Below, piece by piece: positions 1 through 8,955 of a DNA stretch of 64,000 bases. Within the stretch, counting starts at the first letter, position 1. The number at the start of each line of letters is the position of its first letter. The translations under genes and the position numbers were made by a program. Below the pieces are notes generated by a model that saw nothing but the letters and a program-made list of their open reading frames with translations, made no database searches and was not told the origin of the DNA. The stretch comes from Methylobacterium persicinum (GTDB lineage: Bacteria > Pseudomonadota > Alphaproteobacteria > Rhizobiales > Beijerinckiaceae), in NCBI RefSeq assembly GCF_022179525.1, contig NZ_BPQX01000054.1:1-64000 (forward strand), read 5' to 3'.

Positions 1-103
1 TCCTGAGGTGCCCGCGTCAGGGGGCCTCGAAGGAGGGCTCCAGAAGGCCCCGCGATCCCTGGAACCCTCCTTCGAGGCTGCTTCGCAGCACCTCAGGATG
101 AGG
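1..103. repeat. Dispersed palindromic repeat, family A (left edge cut)
   Basis: Two arms (about 1-43 and 61-103) are imperfect inverted copies: the left arm starts TCCTGAGGTGCCCGCGTC and the right arm ends GCACCTCAGGATGAGG. The same unit recurs at 12814-12960. The element lies just downstream of dctM and could fold into a long hairpin acting as a terminator for the TRAP operon. The outer left end is missing because the window starts inside it. Confidence 0.8.
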
Positions 104-166
104 GGGAGAAAGGGAAGGGAGGCCAGGGGCTGAGTCCCGCGGGGCGGGACGAGCAGTCATCCGCCC

Positions 167-1519
167 CTACCGCGTCGAATTCATCAGCAGGTCCGGAAGC
201 CACAGGGCGATGCCCGGGACGAGGCACAGGATCAGGATCGCCACCGCCATCAGCAGCACGAAGGGCAGCGTCCCCCAGATGATGGCCGAGAGGGGGATGT
301 CCGGGGCAATGTTCTTGATGACGAAGATGTTGAGCCCGACCGGCGGGTGGATCAGCCCCATTTCCATGGTGATCGTCATCACCACGCCGAACCAGACGAG
401 GTCGAACCCGGCGGCCTTGAGGGGCGGCAGGATGATCGGCGCGGTCATCAGGATGATAGAGACCGGGGGCAGGAAGAAGCCCAGCACGATCACGAGGCCC
501 AGGATCGTCACCAGCAGCAGCCAGGGCGAGAGCTGCATCGCCACGATCGCCGCCGCCGCCGACTGCGAAATGTGGAGGTAGCTCATCACGTAGGCGTAGA
601 GGAGCGACATGCCGATGATCAGCATCAGCATGGTCGATTCCCGCAGGGTCGCGGTCAGGATCGGGTTCACGTCCCGGAACCGCCACACGCCGTAGATCGC
701 CGCGATCAGCGCCAGCGCGAGAAGGCCGCCGAGGCCGGCGGTCTCGGAGGGCGTCGCGTAGCCGCCGTAGAGGGCGACCATCACGCCCGTCAGCAGCACG
801 ACGAAGGGCAGCACCCGGGGCAGCGTCGAGAAGCGCTGCGCCATGGTGTATTGGTCGTCGTGGAGGATCGGCGAGGCCGGCCCGCCCCGCTCCAGCACCG
901 CCTTCGCGGTGGCGTATTCCGAGCGGAAGCGCACCATCGCCCACGCCGCGAACAGGCTGACGAGGAGCAGGCCCGGACCGATCCCGGCCAGGAACAGCCT
1001 GCCGAGGGATTGCTCGGCGGCGACGGCGTACAGGATCATGGTGATGGAGGGCGGCAGCAGGATGCCCAGCGTCCCGCCCGCGGCGATGATCCCCGCGGCG
1101 AAGCCCGGCGAGTAGCCGCGCTTGCGCATTTCCGGGATGCCCGCCGAACCGATGGCCGAGCAGGTCGCCGGGCTCGAGCCCGCCATCGCCGCGAACAGGG
1201 CGCAGGCGAAGACGTTGGCGATACCCAGGCCGCCGGGGATGCGGTGCATCCAGGCATGCATCGCCGAGTAGAGATCCTGCCCCGCCCGGGATCGGCCGAT
1301 GGCGGCGCCCTTCAGGATGAAGAGCGGAATCGACAGCAAGGTGATGGAGGCCATCTCCTCGTAGACGTTCTGCGCCACCGTATCGAGGGAGGCGGCGGGC
1401 ATGAACGCCACCATGAAGGCGAGCGCCACGAAGCCGAGGGCGAAGGCGATGGGGATGCCCGACAGCATCGCCCCCAGCGTCGCCCCCGCGTAGAGGAAGC
1501 CGATCGCCGCCGTGCTCAT
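167..1519 (-). CDS. dctM: TRAP transporter large permease, DctM subunit
   Basis: Large membrane subunit of a tripartite ATP-independent periplasmic transporter, which drives uptake of an organic acid with an ion gradient. The 450-residue product is almost entirely hydrophobic, fitting about 12 membrane segments. It carries the family-typical GSSPAT (about 114-119) and GILLPPSI (about 152-159) segments, and a PPV motif near the C-terminus. Length is normal for the family (about 425-450). It is the last gene of a minus-strand operon: its ATG overlaps the stop of dctQ by four bases. The substrate cannot be read from the sequence; the neighbouring hydroxyacid dehydrogenase suggests a hydroxy- or dicarboxylate (inference). 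Confidence 0.93.
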   Translation of the reverse strand: MSTAAIGFLYAGATLGAMLSGIPIAFALGFVALAFMVAFMPAASLDTVAQNVYEEMASITLLSIPLFILKGAAIGRSRAGQDLYSAMHAWMHRIPGGLGIANVFACALFAAMAGSSPATCSAIGSAGIPEMRKRGYSPGFAAGIIAAGGTLGILLPPSITMILYAVAAEQSLGRLFLAGIGPGLLLVSLFAAWAMVRFRSEYATAKAVLERGGPASPILHDDQYTMAQRFSTLPRVLPFVVLLTGVMVALYGGYATPSETAGLGGLLALALIAAIYGVWRFRDVNPILTATLRESTMLMLIIGMSLLYAYVMSYLHISQSAAAAIVAMQLSPWLLLVTILGLVIVLGFFLPPVSIILMTAPIILPPLKAAGFDLVWFGVVMTITMEMGLIHPPVGLNIFVIKNIAPDIPLSAIIWGTLPFVLLMAVAILILCLVPGIALWLPDLLMNSTR

Positions 1520-2208
1520 CGCTTCGCCCCTGCGCCGGCCGTCCGCCCCATCGGATCAGGCCCATCCGGTGTGATGTCCGGCGCCCGGCGCATGTCCCTG
1601 TTGAGGTCGGCGCCCAGGCCGACCTTCGGCTTGGCCCAGCCCGCCGCCCGGGGGCCATAGAGCAGGGCCTCGGCGATCTGCATGGCGAACTGCAGGCAGA
1701 GCAGGCTCATGCCCGCCGCCATCAGCGTGTAGGGAATCCAGAGGGGAGGCCCCCAGGTCGATTGCGAGACCTGCCCATCGGTCCAGGCCTCGTGGTCGAG
1801 GGACCAGCTTTTCCAGGCGAAGAACAGGCAGAAGGTGAGGCTGACGACATCCGCCAGCAGCAGCCGCACCCGGTTCACGGACGGCGGCAGCAGCCCGGTC
1901 AGGGCCTCGATGGCGACATGCCCACGCTTGGCTTGCACCGCCGCGGCCGAAAAGAAGGTGGCGCCGACGATGAGGAACACTGCCATCTCGTCCTGCCACT
2001 CGGTCGGCTCCTTCAACAGGTAGCGGACCACCACGCTGTGGCTGAGCACGAGGCAGGCTCCGACGAGGCTGAGCCCGCCGAGGCCGAGGATCACCCGGTT
2101 GAGCCGGGCCAGCGCCCGTTCGAGGACCCCGAGAGTCCCGGGGATGCGGGGCGCCGCCTCGGCATGGGCCTCCGGGGCGGCGGTGGCCGCATCGAAGCCG
2201 TGGCTCAC
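1516..2208 (-). CDS. dctQ: TRAP transporter small permease, DctQ subunit
   Basis: Small membrane subunit of the TRAP transporter, pairing with DctM in the inner membrane. The 230-residue protein has an unusually long hydrophilic N-terminus (about 35 residues), four hydrophobic segments and a polar C-terminal tail of about 45 residues. The DctQ-type sequence EPTEWQDE (about 67-74) follows the first membrane pair. It overlaps dctP upstream and dctM downstream by four bases each, so the three genes are very probably translated as one coupled operon. The long tails make it bigger than many DctQ proteins (usually 160-200 residues). Confidence 0.92.
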   Translation of the reverse strand: MSHGFDAATAAPEAHAEAAPRIPGTLGVLERALARLNRVILGLGGLSLVGACLVLSHSVVVRYLLKEPTEWQDEMAVFLIVGATFFSAAAVQAKRGHVAIEALTGLLPPSVNRVRLLLADVVSLTFCLFFAWKSWSLDHEAWTDGQVSQSTWGPPLWIPYTLMAAGMSLLCLQFAMQIAEALLYGPRAAGWAKPKVGLGADLNRDMRRAPDITPDGPDPMGRTAGAGAKR

Positions 2209-3227
2209 GCCACCTGCTCCGCGAGCTTCAGAAGCTCCGCGCAGTTGGCGTTCTTGGCGCCGTAATCCTTCCAGGCCGTGGCGCGGGCGATGTCACGCCA
2301 CTTGCCGAGTGTCTTTTCGTCGAGCTGATCGACCTTGGCGTTAGCCTTGGCGAACAACTCCTCGACGCGGGTGTCGTCGGCCTTGGCCCCGGCCTGCCCG
2401 AAGCTCTCCAACTCGGCGCCCGTGGCCATGATGGCGTCCTGCTGGTCCTTCGGCAGGCCGTCGAAGACGATCTTCGACATCATGATCGGCTCCAGCATGA
2501 ACCAGTAGGAGTTCTGCCGGCCGGAAGTGAGCGCCTTGGAAAGCTCCTCCAGGCGGAAAGAGATCAGGCTGGTGGAGGAGGTGATCACCGCATCGCAGGC
2601 GCCGGTCTGCATGGCGGCGTAGGATTCGTTCGACGGGATGGAGAGGGTGGCCGCCCCGGCCTCCTTCATCATCATGTCCATCTCGCGGGAGCCGCCGCGG
2701 ACCTTCATGCCCTTGGCATCCTCGGGCGCCACGAGGGCGCGCTCGCGGCTCGCGACGCCCCCCGCCTGCCAGACCCAGGACACGAGGATGATTCCCTTTG
2801 CGGCCAGGATCTCCGTGAGCTTGCGGCCGACGGGGGCGTTCTTCCAGGCGACCGCCTGCGGGTAGGAGGTCACCAGGGCCGGCATCAGCCCGATATTCAT
2901 CTCCGGCACCTCGCCGCCGGCATAGGGTGCCGGGTAGAGGGACATGTCGAGGGCGCCCTTGCGCATGGCGCCGAACTGGGCATTCGTCTTCATCAGCGAC
3001 GAACCGGGATAGACCTGGACGTCGAGGGCGCCCTTGGTCTTCTCGCCGACCTGCTTGGCGAACATCCGGCACATCCGGTCCCGGAAGTCGCCCTCGTCGA
3101 TCGTTCCGCCCGGAAACTGGTGCGACAGCTTGATCGTCGTGGCGGCCTGGGCCGGCTGAAGGCCGAACCGCAAAAGGGCCGGCGCGGCAAGGGTAGCGGC
3201 GACGAAGTTGCGTCGTGTCGGCGTCAT
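2205..3227 (-). CDS. dctP: TRAP transporter periplasmic substrate-binding protein, DctP family
   Basis: Periplasmic receptor that captures the substrate and delivers it to DctQM. The chosen ATG at 3227 is preceded by a strong GGGAGGTAAG ribosome site; an upstream in-frame start at 3305 would add an unlikely leader. The 340-residue product begins with a signal peptide containing a twin-arginine-like TRRNF motif and a probable cleavage after AQA (residues 26-28), so Tat export is possible. The DctP-type GMKVRG segment sits at about 173-178 and supplies the arginine that normally binds a carboxylate. First gene of the dctPQM operon, divergent from a GntR regulator. Confidence 0.93.
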   Translation of the reverse strand: MTPTRRNFVAATLAAPALLRFGLQPAQAATTIKLSHQFPGGTIDEGDFRDRMCRMFAKQVGEKTKGALDVQVYPGSSLMKTNAQFGAMRKGALDMSLYPAPYAGGEVPEMNIGLMPALVTSYPQAVAWKNAPVGRKLTEILAAKGIILVSWVWQAGGVASRERALVAPEDAKGMKVRGGSREMDMMMKEAGAATLSIPSNESYAAMQTGACDAVITSSTSLISFRLEELSKALTSGRQNSYWFMLEPIMMSKIVFDGLPKDQQDAIMATGAELESFGQAGAKADDTRVEELFAKANAKVDQLDEKTLGKWRDIARATAWKDYGAKNANCAELLKLAEQVA

Positions 3228-3300
3228 CTTACCTCCCGCGCCGCACAAATGGCGGCTTGTAGTGTTGCAGTGCGGTATTTCTTGCGACCGTTCTAGTATG

Positions 3301-3330
3301 CACAAAACGGTCTCTTGTATATTTTGTCAA
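3301..3330. promoter_or_regulatory. Candidate operator/promoter region between dctP and a GntR gene
   Basis: The 165-base divergent spacer holds an AT-rich island in otherwise GC-rich DNA. It contains ACAAAA (3302-3307) and its inverse TTTTGT (3322-3327), bracketing TTGTATA, which resembles a half-site of FadR/FCD-type GntR operators. That the neighbouring regulator binds here is an inference from position and motif shape only. Confidence 0.3.
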
Positions 3331-3392
3331 CGGCCCCGCATAATGCGCTGGCAAAGTCCCGGCGCCGATGAACCAGGACAGCGAAGACGGGG

Positions 3393-4046
3393 GTGGGGAT
3401 GAGCCGCGCGCAGGATCTCCGGCAGACCATCGAGGACGAGATCGTCGAGGGACGGCTTGCCCTGGGTTCGCGGCTGGATGAGGTGCAGCTCGCTGCCCGG
3501 TTCGGCGTCTCCCGGACGCCGATCCGAGAGGCGCTGCTGCAACTGGCGGTGAGCGGCCTCGTGGAGACGAAGCCCCGGCGCGGCACCATCGTGAGCGCCC
3601 CCGAGCCCCATCATCTCATCGCCATGTTCGAGACCATGGCCGAGATCGAAGCCGCCTGCGGGCGGCTGGCGGCCCGGCGCCTGATGCCGGAGGACCGGGC
3701 GGCCCTGGAGGCGGCCCTGGATGCCTGCGCCGCAGCCTCTGACGACTGCGAGACCTATTACGCCGAGAACTACGTGTTCCACGGTGCCATCTACCGGGCG
3801 AGCCACAACCGCTTCCTGGCCGATCAGGCCCTGAGCCTCCATCGGCGCCTTGCACCCTATCGGCGGCTGCAGTTGCGGGTCCGGCAGAGGCTTCCGCAAT
3901 CCCTCGCCGAGCACCGGGGGATTGTCGAAGCGATCATGGCGGGGGACGATGCGACGGCGGCGGAGCGCCTGCGCGGCCACATCCTCGTCCAGGGCGACCG
4001 CTTCGCCGACCTCGTGGCCGGGCTCAGGCCTCAGGACGCGGCGTGA
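3393..4046 (+). CDS. GntR family transcriptional regulator, FCD (FadR-like) type
   Basis: DNA-binding repressor or activator. The N-terminal winged helix-turn-helix includes FGVSRTPIREALLQL (about 35-49) and the RRGTIV wing. The C-terminal all-helical FCD domain carries the histidine pattern (AENYVFH, EHRGIV) expected for a metal-assisted carboxylate pocket. Total length of 217 residues is normal. The start is either GTG at 3393 or ATG at 3399; both follow a G-rich stretch and the choice changes two residues. It is divergent from dctPQM, so it probably controls that operon, with the TRAP substrate or a metabolite as ligand (inference). Confidence 0.92.
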   Translation: MGMSRAQDLRQTIEDEIVEGRLALGSRLDEVQLAARFGVSRTPIREALLQLAVSGLVETKPRRGTIVSAPEPHHLIAMFETMAEIEAACGRLAARRLMPEDRAALEAALDACAAASDDCETYYAENYVFHGAIYRASHNRFLADQALSLHRRLAPYRRLQLRVRQRLPQSLAEHRGIVEAIMAGDDATAAERLRGHILVQGDRFADLVAGLRPQDAA

Positions 4047-4101
4047 GGGTGCTCGCGACAAGCGGGCGTTGAAGTCCGGCCGGAAAGGTCGTCTCCCTCA
4101 G

Positions 4102-4194
4102 CGTCATGGCGAGCAGAGCGAAGCAATCCGGGGACACGCCATGGTCGAACACGGCCCACTGCCCTGGATTGCTTCGCTGCGCTCGCAAGGACGG
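4102..4194. repeat. Dispersed palindromic repeat, family B
   Basis: Imperfect inverted repeat with left arm GCGAGCAGAGCGAAGCAATCC and right arm CCTGGATTGCTTCGCTGCGC. Related copies lie at 8118-8212, 41737-41805, 48600-48690 and 51878-51970. It sits between two convergent GntR genes and may serve as a bidirectional terminator. Confidence 0.8.
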
Positions 4195-4216
4195 GGTGGA
4201 GTGGAGCGGAGGCCGC

Positions 4217-4897
4217 CTACGCCGCTCCCTGGTCCACGTAGTTGGCCGCGATGACCCGCTTCTTGTTGCGGATGTGCTCGCGCAGGAGGGCGCCGAGGGC
4301 GGCGCCGTCGCGGGCGCGCAGATGCACGATCATCTCCTCGTGCTCCGACATCGCCTTCTTCCACTGATCCTCGGTCTGGTGGGCGCGGTAGCGGGAGCGC
4401 TGCACCCGGCCCGACAGGCTCAGGTAGATGCCCGACAGGGTCGCGTTCCGGGCCGCGGCCATGATCGCCTCGTGGATCAGGCGGTTATGGGCGAAGTAGC
4501 CGACCTCGTCCCCCGCGTTGAACGCGGCGAGCATGGCGTCGTGATCCACTTGGATGGCGTCGATCTCGGCATCGGAGATGGTCCGGCAGGCGAGGTCTCC
4601 CGCGGTGGCTTCCAGGCCCGCGATCACCTCGATGACGTCCTCCAGCTCTTCCTCGGAGATGCTCGCGACGCGGGCACCCCGGTTGGGCAGGAGTTCGAGG
4701 AGACCTTCCGTTGCCAGGATCTTGATCGCCTCGCGCAACGGAGTCCGGGAAATGCCGAAACGCTCGGTCAACTCGCCTTCGTTGATCCGCTCCTTCGGCT
4801 CCATCTCGCCGGACCGGATCAGTTCACGCATGCGGTCGGCCACCTCGTCGTGGAGATAGCGGCGGCTGATGCCGAAGCCGGATTCAATTTTGTTCAT
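4217..4897 (-). CDS. GntR family transcriptional regulator, FCD type
   Basis: Second FadR-like regulator of the module. The winged helix contains FGISRTPLREAIKILATEG with the following NRGARV wing, and the FCD domain carries HNRLIHEAI and SEHEEMIVHL histidine-containing helices. The ATG at 4897 (MNKIESGFG) is preferred, giving 226 residues; an in-frame start at 4960 would translate a CA-dinucleotide run and is unlikely. It lies 69 bases downstream of the FAD/Fe-S dehydrogenase gene on the same strand and may be cotranscribed with it as a local regulator. It is a different subfamily from the regulator at 3393, so the two may respond to different ligands (inference). Confidence 0.9.
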   Translation of the reverse strand: MNKIESGFGISRRYLHDEVADRMRELIRSGEMEPKERINEGELTERFGISRTPLREAIKILATEGLLELLPNRGARVASISEEELEDVIEVIAGLEATAGDLACRTISDAEIDAIQVDHDAMLAAFNAGDEVGYFAHNRLIHEAIMAAARNATLSGIYLSLSGRVQRSRYRAHQTEDQWKKAMSEHEEMIVHLRARDGAALGALLREHIRNKKRVIAANYVDQGAA

Positions 4898-4966
4898 GCG
4901 CACACACACACGCGTCCGGCCACAAGAGGCCGTCTCATTAGGTATTATGTGTAGGTGCACCTGAAT

Positions 4967-7918
4967 TCAGTGTCGAGGTATCAAAGCCTGATCGACCACA
5001 CGGATCACATGTTGCGCGTGCAAGCCCAATCCGTCGTGGATCTGATGCCGGCAACTTGTCCCGTCGGCGACGACGAGGTCGTCAGGTCCCGCCTGCCGCA
5101 GGGCCGGGAACAGGGACAGCTCCGCCATGGCGAAGGAGACGTCCACCGTCTCCGCACCGTAGCCGAAGGCCCCGGCCATGCCGCAGCAGCTCGACTCGAT
5201 CGGGCGGACGTCGAGACCCGGCACGCTGCGCAGGACTGTCTCCACCGCCCCCATCACGCCGAAGGACTTCTGGTGGCAATGGCCGTGCAGGTGGGCCGTG
5301 CGGCCGCCCTGGTGGGCGAGGGGCAGGCTGATCCGGCCGGCGGCGAGGTCGCTCGCCAGCATATCCTCGATCAGCATCGATTGCTTGGCGAGGGTCGCGG
5401 CCTCTTCGCCCGGCAGGAGGGCCAGGAACTCGTCGCGGAAGGTCAGCAGGCAGGACGGTTCCAAGCCGACGACCCGCGCCCCGGCCCGGACGAAGGGCAG
5501 CAGCGTGTCGAGGGTGCGCCGGGCCTCCGCCCGGGCCCTGTCGGTCTGACCCGAGGCGAGCCATGTCCGGCCACAGCACAGGGGCCGGCGGCCCTTGGCC
5601 GGATACACCCGGTGGAGGCGGTAGCCGGCGGCGGCAAGCACCCGCTCGGCCGCCTCCAGGTTCTCCCGCTCGAAGGCCCGGTTGAACGTGTCGCCGAACA
5701 GGATCACGTCCCGGAAATCGCCGGTGACGTCCGACGGGTGGGCCGGCTCACCGGTCTCGGCCCAGGGCCTGCGCCAGCGGGGCAGGCTGCGCCGCGCCGA
5801 CAGGCCCGCGATCCGCTCCGAGGCCGCCGCCAGGACCGGATGCCGGTCGCGCAGGTTGAGGAGGGGCGCAAGGCGCGCGGCGAGGCCGGCATAATGCGGC
5901 ATCAGCCCGATCAGCCTGTCCTTGAGGGGCAGTCCGTGCCGGGCGTGATAGTGATGGAGGAACTCGACCTTCATCTTCGCCATGTCGACACCGGTCGGGC
6001 ATTCCCGGCGGCAGGCCTTGCACGAGACGCAGAGATCCATCGTCCGCTTCATCTCGGGGGTGGTGAAGGCGTCGGCCCCGAGCTGGCCCGAGATGGCGAG
6101 CCGGAGGGAATTGGCCCGGCCGCGGGTGAGGTGCTGCTCCTCCTTCGTCACCCGGTAGGACGGGCACATGGCCCCGCCCGCGAGCTTCCGGCAGGTGCCG
6201 TTGTTGTTGCACATCTCCACGGCCGGGCCGAAGCCGCCCCAGTCGGCCCAGTCGAGGGCGGTCCTGGCCGGGGCGGTCACGGCGTAGTCCGGCTTGAAGC
6301 GGAACAGGCTGCGGTCGTCCATCTTCAGGGGGCGGACGATCTTGCCGGGGTTGAGGTGGTTGTAGGGGTCGAACCCGTCCTTCACCGCCTCGAAGGCCCG
6401 GGCCAGGGTCGCGCCGAAGAGCGGTTCGACGAATTCCGAGCGGGAGATGCCGTCACCGTGCTCGCCGGAATACGACCCCTTGTAGCGGCGGACGAGTTCG
6501 GAGGTCTCCTCGGCGATGGCGCGCATCCTGGCGACGTCGCCCCCGAGCTTCATGTCGAGGATCGGGCGCACGTGCAGGCAGCCCACCGACGCGTGGGCGT
6601 ACCACGTGCCCCGCGTGCCGTGCTTCGAGAAGACGTCCGTGACCGCGTCGGTGTAGTCGGCGAGGTGTTCGAGGGGGACGGCGCAATCCTCGATGAACGA
6701 GACCGGCTTCGCATCGCCCTTCATCGACATCATGATGTTGAGGCAGGCTTCCCGCACCTCCCAGACCGATCTCTGCCGGGCGGGTTCGACCACCTCCACC
6801 ACCGCGCCGGAAAAGCCATGATCGGCCATGCAGGCGTCGAGGCGCTTGAGGTCGCGCTTGAGGGCCGCGAGGTCGTCCCCGGCGAACTCGGCGAGGAGCA
6901 GGCAGTTCGGCGTCCCGCGGGTGATGTCGGCAAGGGTCGTGCGGAACAGGGGGATGTCGGCGCCGAGCACCAGGACGTTGTTATCGACCAGTTCCACCGC
7001 CACCGGATCGAGGGCGACGATGTGCCGGGTCGTCTCCATCGCCGCCCGGAACGACGGGAAGTGGCACACGCCCATCACCCGGTGGGCCGGCAGCCGCGAG
7101 AGCTTCAGCGTCACCGCCGTGGTGGCGGCCAGCGTCCCCTCCGAGCCGACCAGCAGATGGGCGAGGTTCGGCCGGTCCGTGACGAGGGCGTCGAGGTTGT
7201 AGCCGCCGACCCGGCGCTGGACCTTTGGATAGCGGGCCTCGATCTCGTCCCGGTGCCCGTGGGCCAGGGCCATCATCCGCGCCGCGATATCGTCCGCGCG
7301 CTTCGAGCCAGCAACGCCGGTGGCATCGTTGCCGGTCAGCGAGAAGGCGAAGGACTCGCCGTCGTGCAGCAGCGCGCGGATGGCCAGGACGTTGTCGCGC
7401 ATGGTGCCGTAGCGGAGGGACCGGGCCCCGCAGGAATTGTTGCCGGCCATGCCGCCGATGGTGCAACGGGTCGCCGTCGAGGGCTCGACAGGGAAGAACC
7501 AGCCATCCGCCTTCACCCGGGCATTCAGGCGCTCCAGCACCACGCCCGGCTCGACCGTGACCGTGCCGGCCTCGGCATCGTAGTCGAGCACGTGGTTGAA
7601 GTGCCGCGAGCAATCCACCACCAGGCCTGAGCCGATCGGCTGGCCGTTCTGAGACGTCCCGCCCCCGCGCATGATGACCGGCACGCCATGCGCGGCGGCG
7701 ACCTGAAGCGTCGCAGCGATGTCGTCGGCCGAGCGCGGCAGGACGACCCCGGCCGGGGTGATCTGGTAGATCGAGGCGTCGGTGGCATAGCGGCCACGGG
7801 TGAAGGCATCGAAGCGCGCCTCCCCCTGGAGCCGCTCGGCGAGGCGGCGGGCGAGGCCGGCATCGTTGCGCGATGCCGCCCGAGGCGTCTCAGCTGTGTC
7901 GGCGGTGCCTGCGGCCAC
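4967..7918 (-). CDS. FAD-linked oxidase with C-terminal Fe-S domains (YdiJ / D-2-hydroxyacid dehydrogenase type)
   Basis: Single-chain fusion of a GlcD/DLD-type FAD dehydrogenase with a GlpC-like electron-transfer part, 983 residues, like E. coli YdiJ. The PCMH FAD-binding segment includes RGGGTSQNG (84-92). A GEHGDG motif marks the FAD-linked oxidase C-terminal domain. A cysteine cluster CVSCKACRRECP (about 628-639) and an earlier CNNNGTC...CPSY group can hold Fe-S clusters. Two CCG motifs (PLCCGR about 777; SSCCGM about 909) are the heterodisulfide-reductase-like cysteine-rich modules. It probably oxidises a D-2-hydroxyacid and passes electrons to the respiratory chain. Its place beside a TRAP transporter suggests the imported acid is the substrate (inference). 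Confidence 0.93.
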   Translation of the reverse strand: MAAGTADTAETPRAASRNDAGLARRLAERLQGEARFDAFTRGRYATDASIYQITPAGVVLPRSADDIAATLQVAAAHGVPVIMRGGGTSQNGQPIGSGLVVDCSRHFNHVLDYDAEAGTVTVEPGVVLERLNARVKADGWFFPVEPSTATRCTIGGMAGNNSCGARSLRYGTMRDNVLAIRALLHDGESFAFSLTGNDATGVAGSKRADDIAARMMALAHGHRDEIEARYPKVQRRVGGYNLDALVTDRPNLAHLLVGSEGTLAATTAVTLKLSRLPAHRVMGVCHFPSFRAAMETTRHIVALDPVAVELVDNNVLVLGADIPLFRTTLADITRGTPNCLLLAEFAGDDLAALKRDLKRLDACMADHGFSGAVVEVVEPARQRSVWEVREACLNIMMSMKGDAKPVSFIEDCAVPLEHLADYTDAVTDVFSKHGTRGTWYAHASVGCLHVRPILDMKLGGDVARMRAIAEETSELVRRYKGSYSGEHGDGISRSEFVEPLFGATLARAFEAVKDGFDPYNHLNPGKIVRPLKMDDRSLFRFKPDYAVTAPARTALDWADWGGFGPAVEMCNNNGTCRKLAGGAMCPSYRVTKEEQHLTRGRANSLRLAISGQLGADAFTTPEMKRTMDLCVSCKACRRECPTGVDMAKMKVEFLHHYHARHGLPLKDRLIGLMPHYAGLAARLAPLLNLRDRHPVLAAASERIAGLSARRSLPRWRRPWAETGEPAHPSDVTGDFRDVILFGDTFNRAFERENLEAAERVLAAAGYRLHRVYPAKGRRPLCCGRTWLASGQTDRARAEARRTLDTLLPFVRAGARVVGLEPSCLLTFRDEFLALLPGEEAATLAKQSMLIEDMLASDLAAGRISLPLAHQGGRTAHLHGHCHQKSFGVMGAVETVLRSVPGLDVRPIESSCCGMAGAFGYGAETVDVSFAMAELSLFPALRQAGPDDLVVADGTSCRHQIHDGLGLHAQHVIRVVDQALIPRH

Positions 7919-8340
7919 GCGCGTCCTCCCGAACGAACTTTTGCGGGAGTGTATTCAAGATTCAGTCTGAGGGGAAAGATTCTCGCGCGGCATGGGGCAG
8001 CGGAGGCGGGACGGTCGACACGTCCCCGGGCGATACGACCGCGGGAACGCGCTGCCGGCGACAGCCTTTTCAAAGTCGTTCGAGAGCGGTGTCTGTCATC
8101 CTCGGATCACCTCCCCCACGGTCTTTGCGAGCGAAGCGAAGCAACCGAGGGATCCGCCACATCCTGAGAGGTCCGGCAGTCCTGGATTGCTTCGCTCCGC
8201 GCGCAAAGACGGAGAGGTTCTCGTCGATGGCGGAGAAACCTCGTTCCTCCGAAGGACCTTTGCAGCAGCCTGCTCACGATCCTCCCGCGTCGGCCTTGTG
8301 GCGACCGGAGACGCGATAGCTCGCGAGACGATCGGCACCA
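7919..8340. other. Intergenic region, 422 bases, no gene seen
   Basis: No convincing coding frame. The left part, next to the dehydrogenase start, is less GC-rich (TGTATTCAAGATTCAG near 7951-7966) and presumably holds that gene's promoter. The right part contains a family B palindrome. Short open frames here lack ribosome sites and match the repeat rather than a protein. Confidence 0.6.
8118..8212. repeat. Dispersed palindromic repeat, family B
   Basis: Arms CCGTCTTTGCGAGCGAAGCG (from 8118) and CGCTCCGCGCGCAAAGACGG (to 8212) are inverted copies around a variable centre. It lies downstream of the DUF6894 gene and could end its transcript. Confidence 0.8.
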
Positions 8341-8619
8341 TCAGTGCAGCGTGCCGCCGCCCTCCCCCTGCTCAGGTACCGGCACCGGCTCAGCGGTCAG
8401 CGCCTCAGTCAGGGGAAACTCGAGCACGAGATCCGCGGCATCGTCGGACACGAACAGCACGGCCTTCAGCAAGTCGGGATCGCTGTCGGCGCCCTGGAGC
8501 AGTTGCAGCGCCAAGACCTTGGCGGCCTCCCAGGCTTCATCCGCGTTCGCCAACTCGCGGCCATCGGGGTCCACGATGACGTCCTCGCCGATGTGGGTGT
8601 GAAAGAAGTAGCGCGGCAT
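8341..8619 (-). CDS. DUF6894 family small protein
   Basis: Soluble protein of 92 residues opening with PRYFFHTHIGEDVI, the signature of the DUF6894 family common in Methylobacterium and Bradyrhizobium. The central DEAWEAAKVLALQLL helix is also typical. Function is unknown. The acidic C-terminal tail rich in Pro, Glu and Gly is probably disordered. It directly follows a small hydrophilic gene (stop and start share position 8619), so the two are likely cotranscribed. Confidence 0.8.
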   Translation of the reverse strand: MPRYFFHTHIGEDVIVDPDGRELANADEAWEAAKVLALQLLQGADSDPDLLKAVLFVSDDAADLVLEFPLTEALTAEPVPVPEQGEGGGTLH

Positions 8620-8783
8620 CAGCCCTCTGCCTTGTCGCCCTGGCCCTGCTCGACGCCGCCCTGAGCGCCCGTCTCGTCCTGCCCACCATCGGCGGTTCGG
8701 CCCTGCGGCGTCAGCCTTGGCCGGTCGATGCCCTCGGCATCGTCAAGAGTCTTGGGCGGGCTCGTGTTCGGCGTCTGGGCCAT
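8619..8783 (-). CDS. Small hydrophilic hypothetical protein
   Basis: A 54-residue, Gly/Gln/Asp-rich, charged protein without hydrophobic segments, starting MAQTPNTSPPKTLDD. The ATG at 8783 has an AGAGA-type ribosome site seven bases upstream; a longer frame from 8852 looks non-coding before this point. The stop abuts the start of the DUF6894 gene, which supports a real, coupled gene. Composition is that of an intrinsically disordered protein; no family is recognised. Confidence 0.55.
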   Translation of the reverse strand: MAQTPNTSPPKTLDDAEGIDRPRLTPQGRTADGGQDETGAQGGVEQGQGDKAEG

Positions 8784-8955
8784 TGCGGTATCTCTCAGTT
8801 GTCGGTGAGCCGCCATTCGATGGGCGATGGGGTCACACGCGCGAAACGCCACCCGGGATAGGCGGTGGCGAGATGTCCCCCATAGCCCCCGGCGTCACGC
8901 TCCGTCCGCGACCTGTCAGCCGGGCTCAACCCTTCCGAGCCCGGCCTTCGGCAGC

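Noticed and set aside
4899-4910. CACACACACACA dinucleotide run
   Set aside because: Too short to be a meaningful repeat; it only helps reject the upstream start of the second GntR gene.
4955-7630. An 891-codon open frame on the plus strand
   Set aside because: It lies opposite the FAD/Fe-S dehydrogenase, has the His/Arg/Gly-rich composition of antisense frames in high-GC DNA and no recognisable domain.
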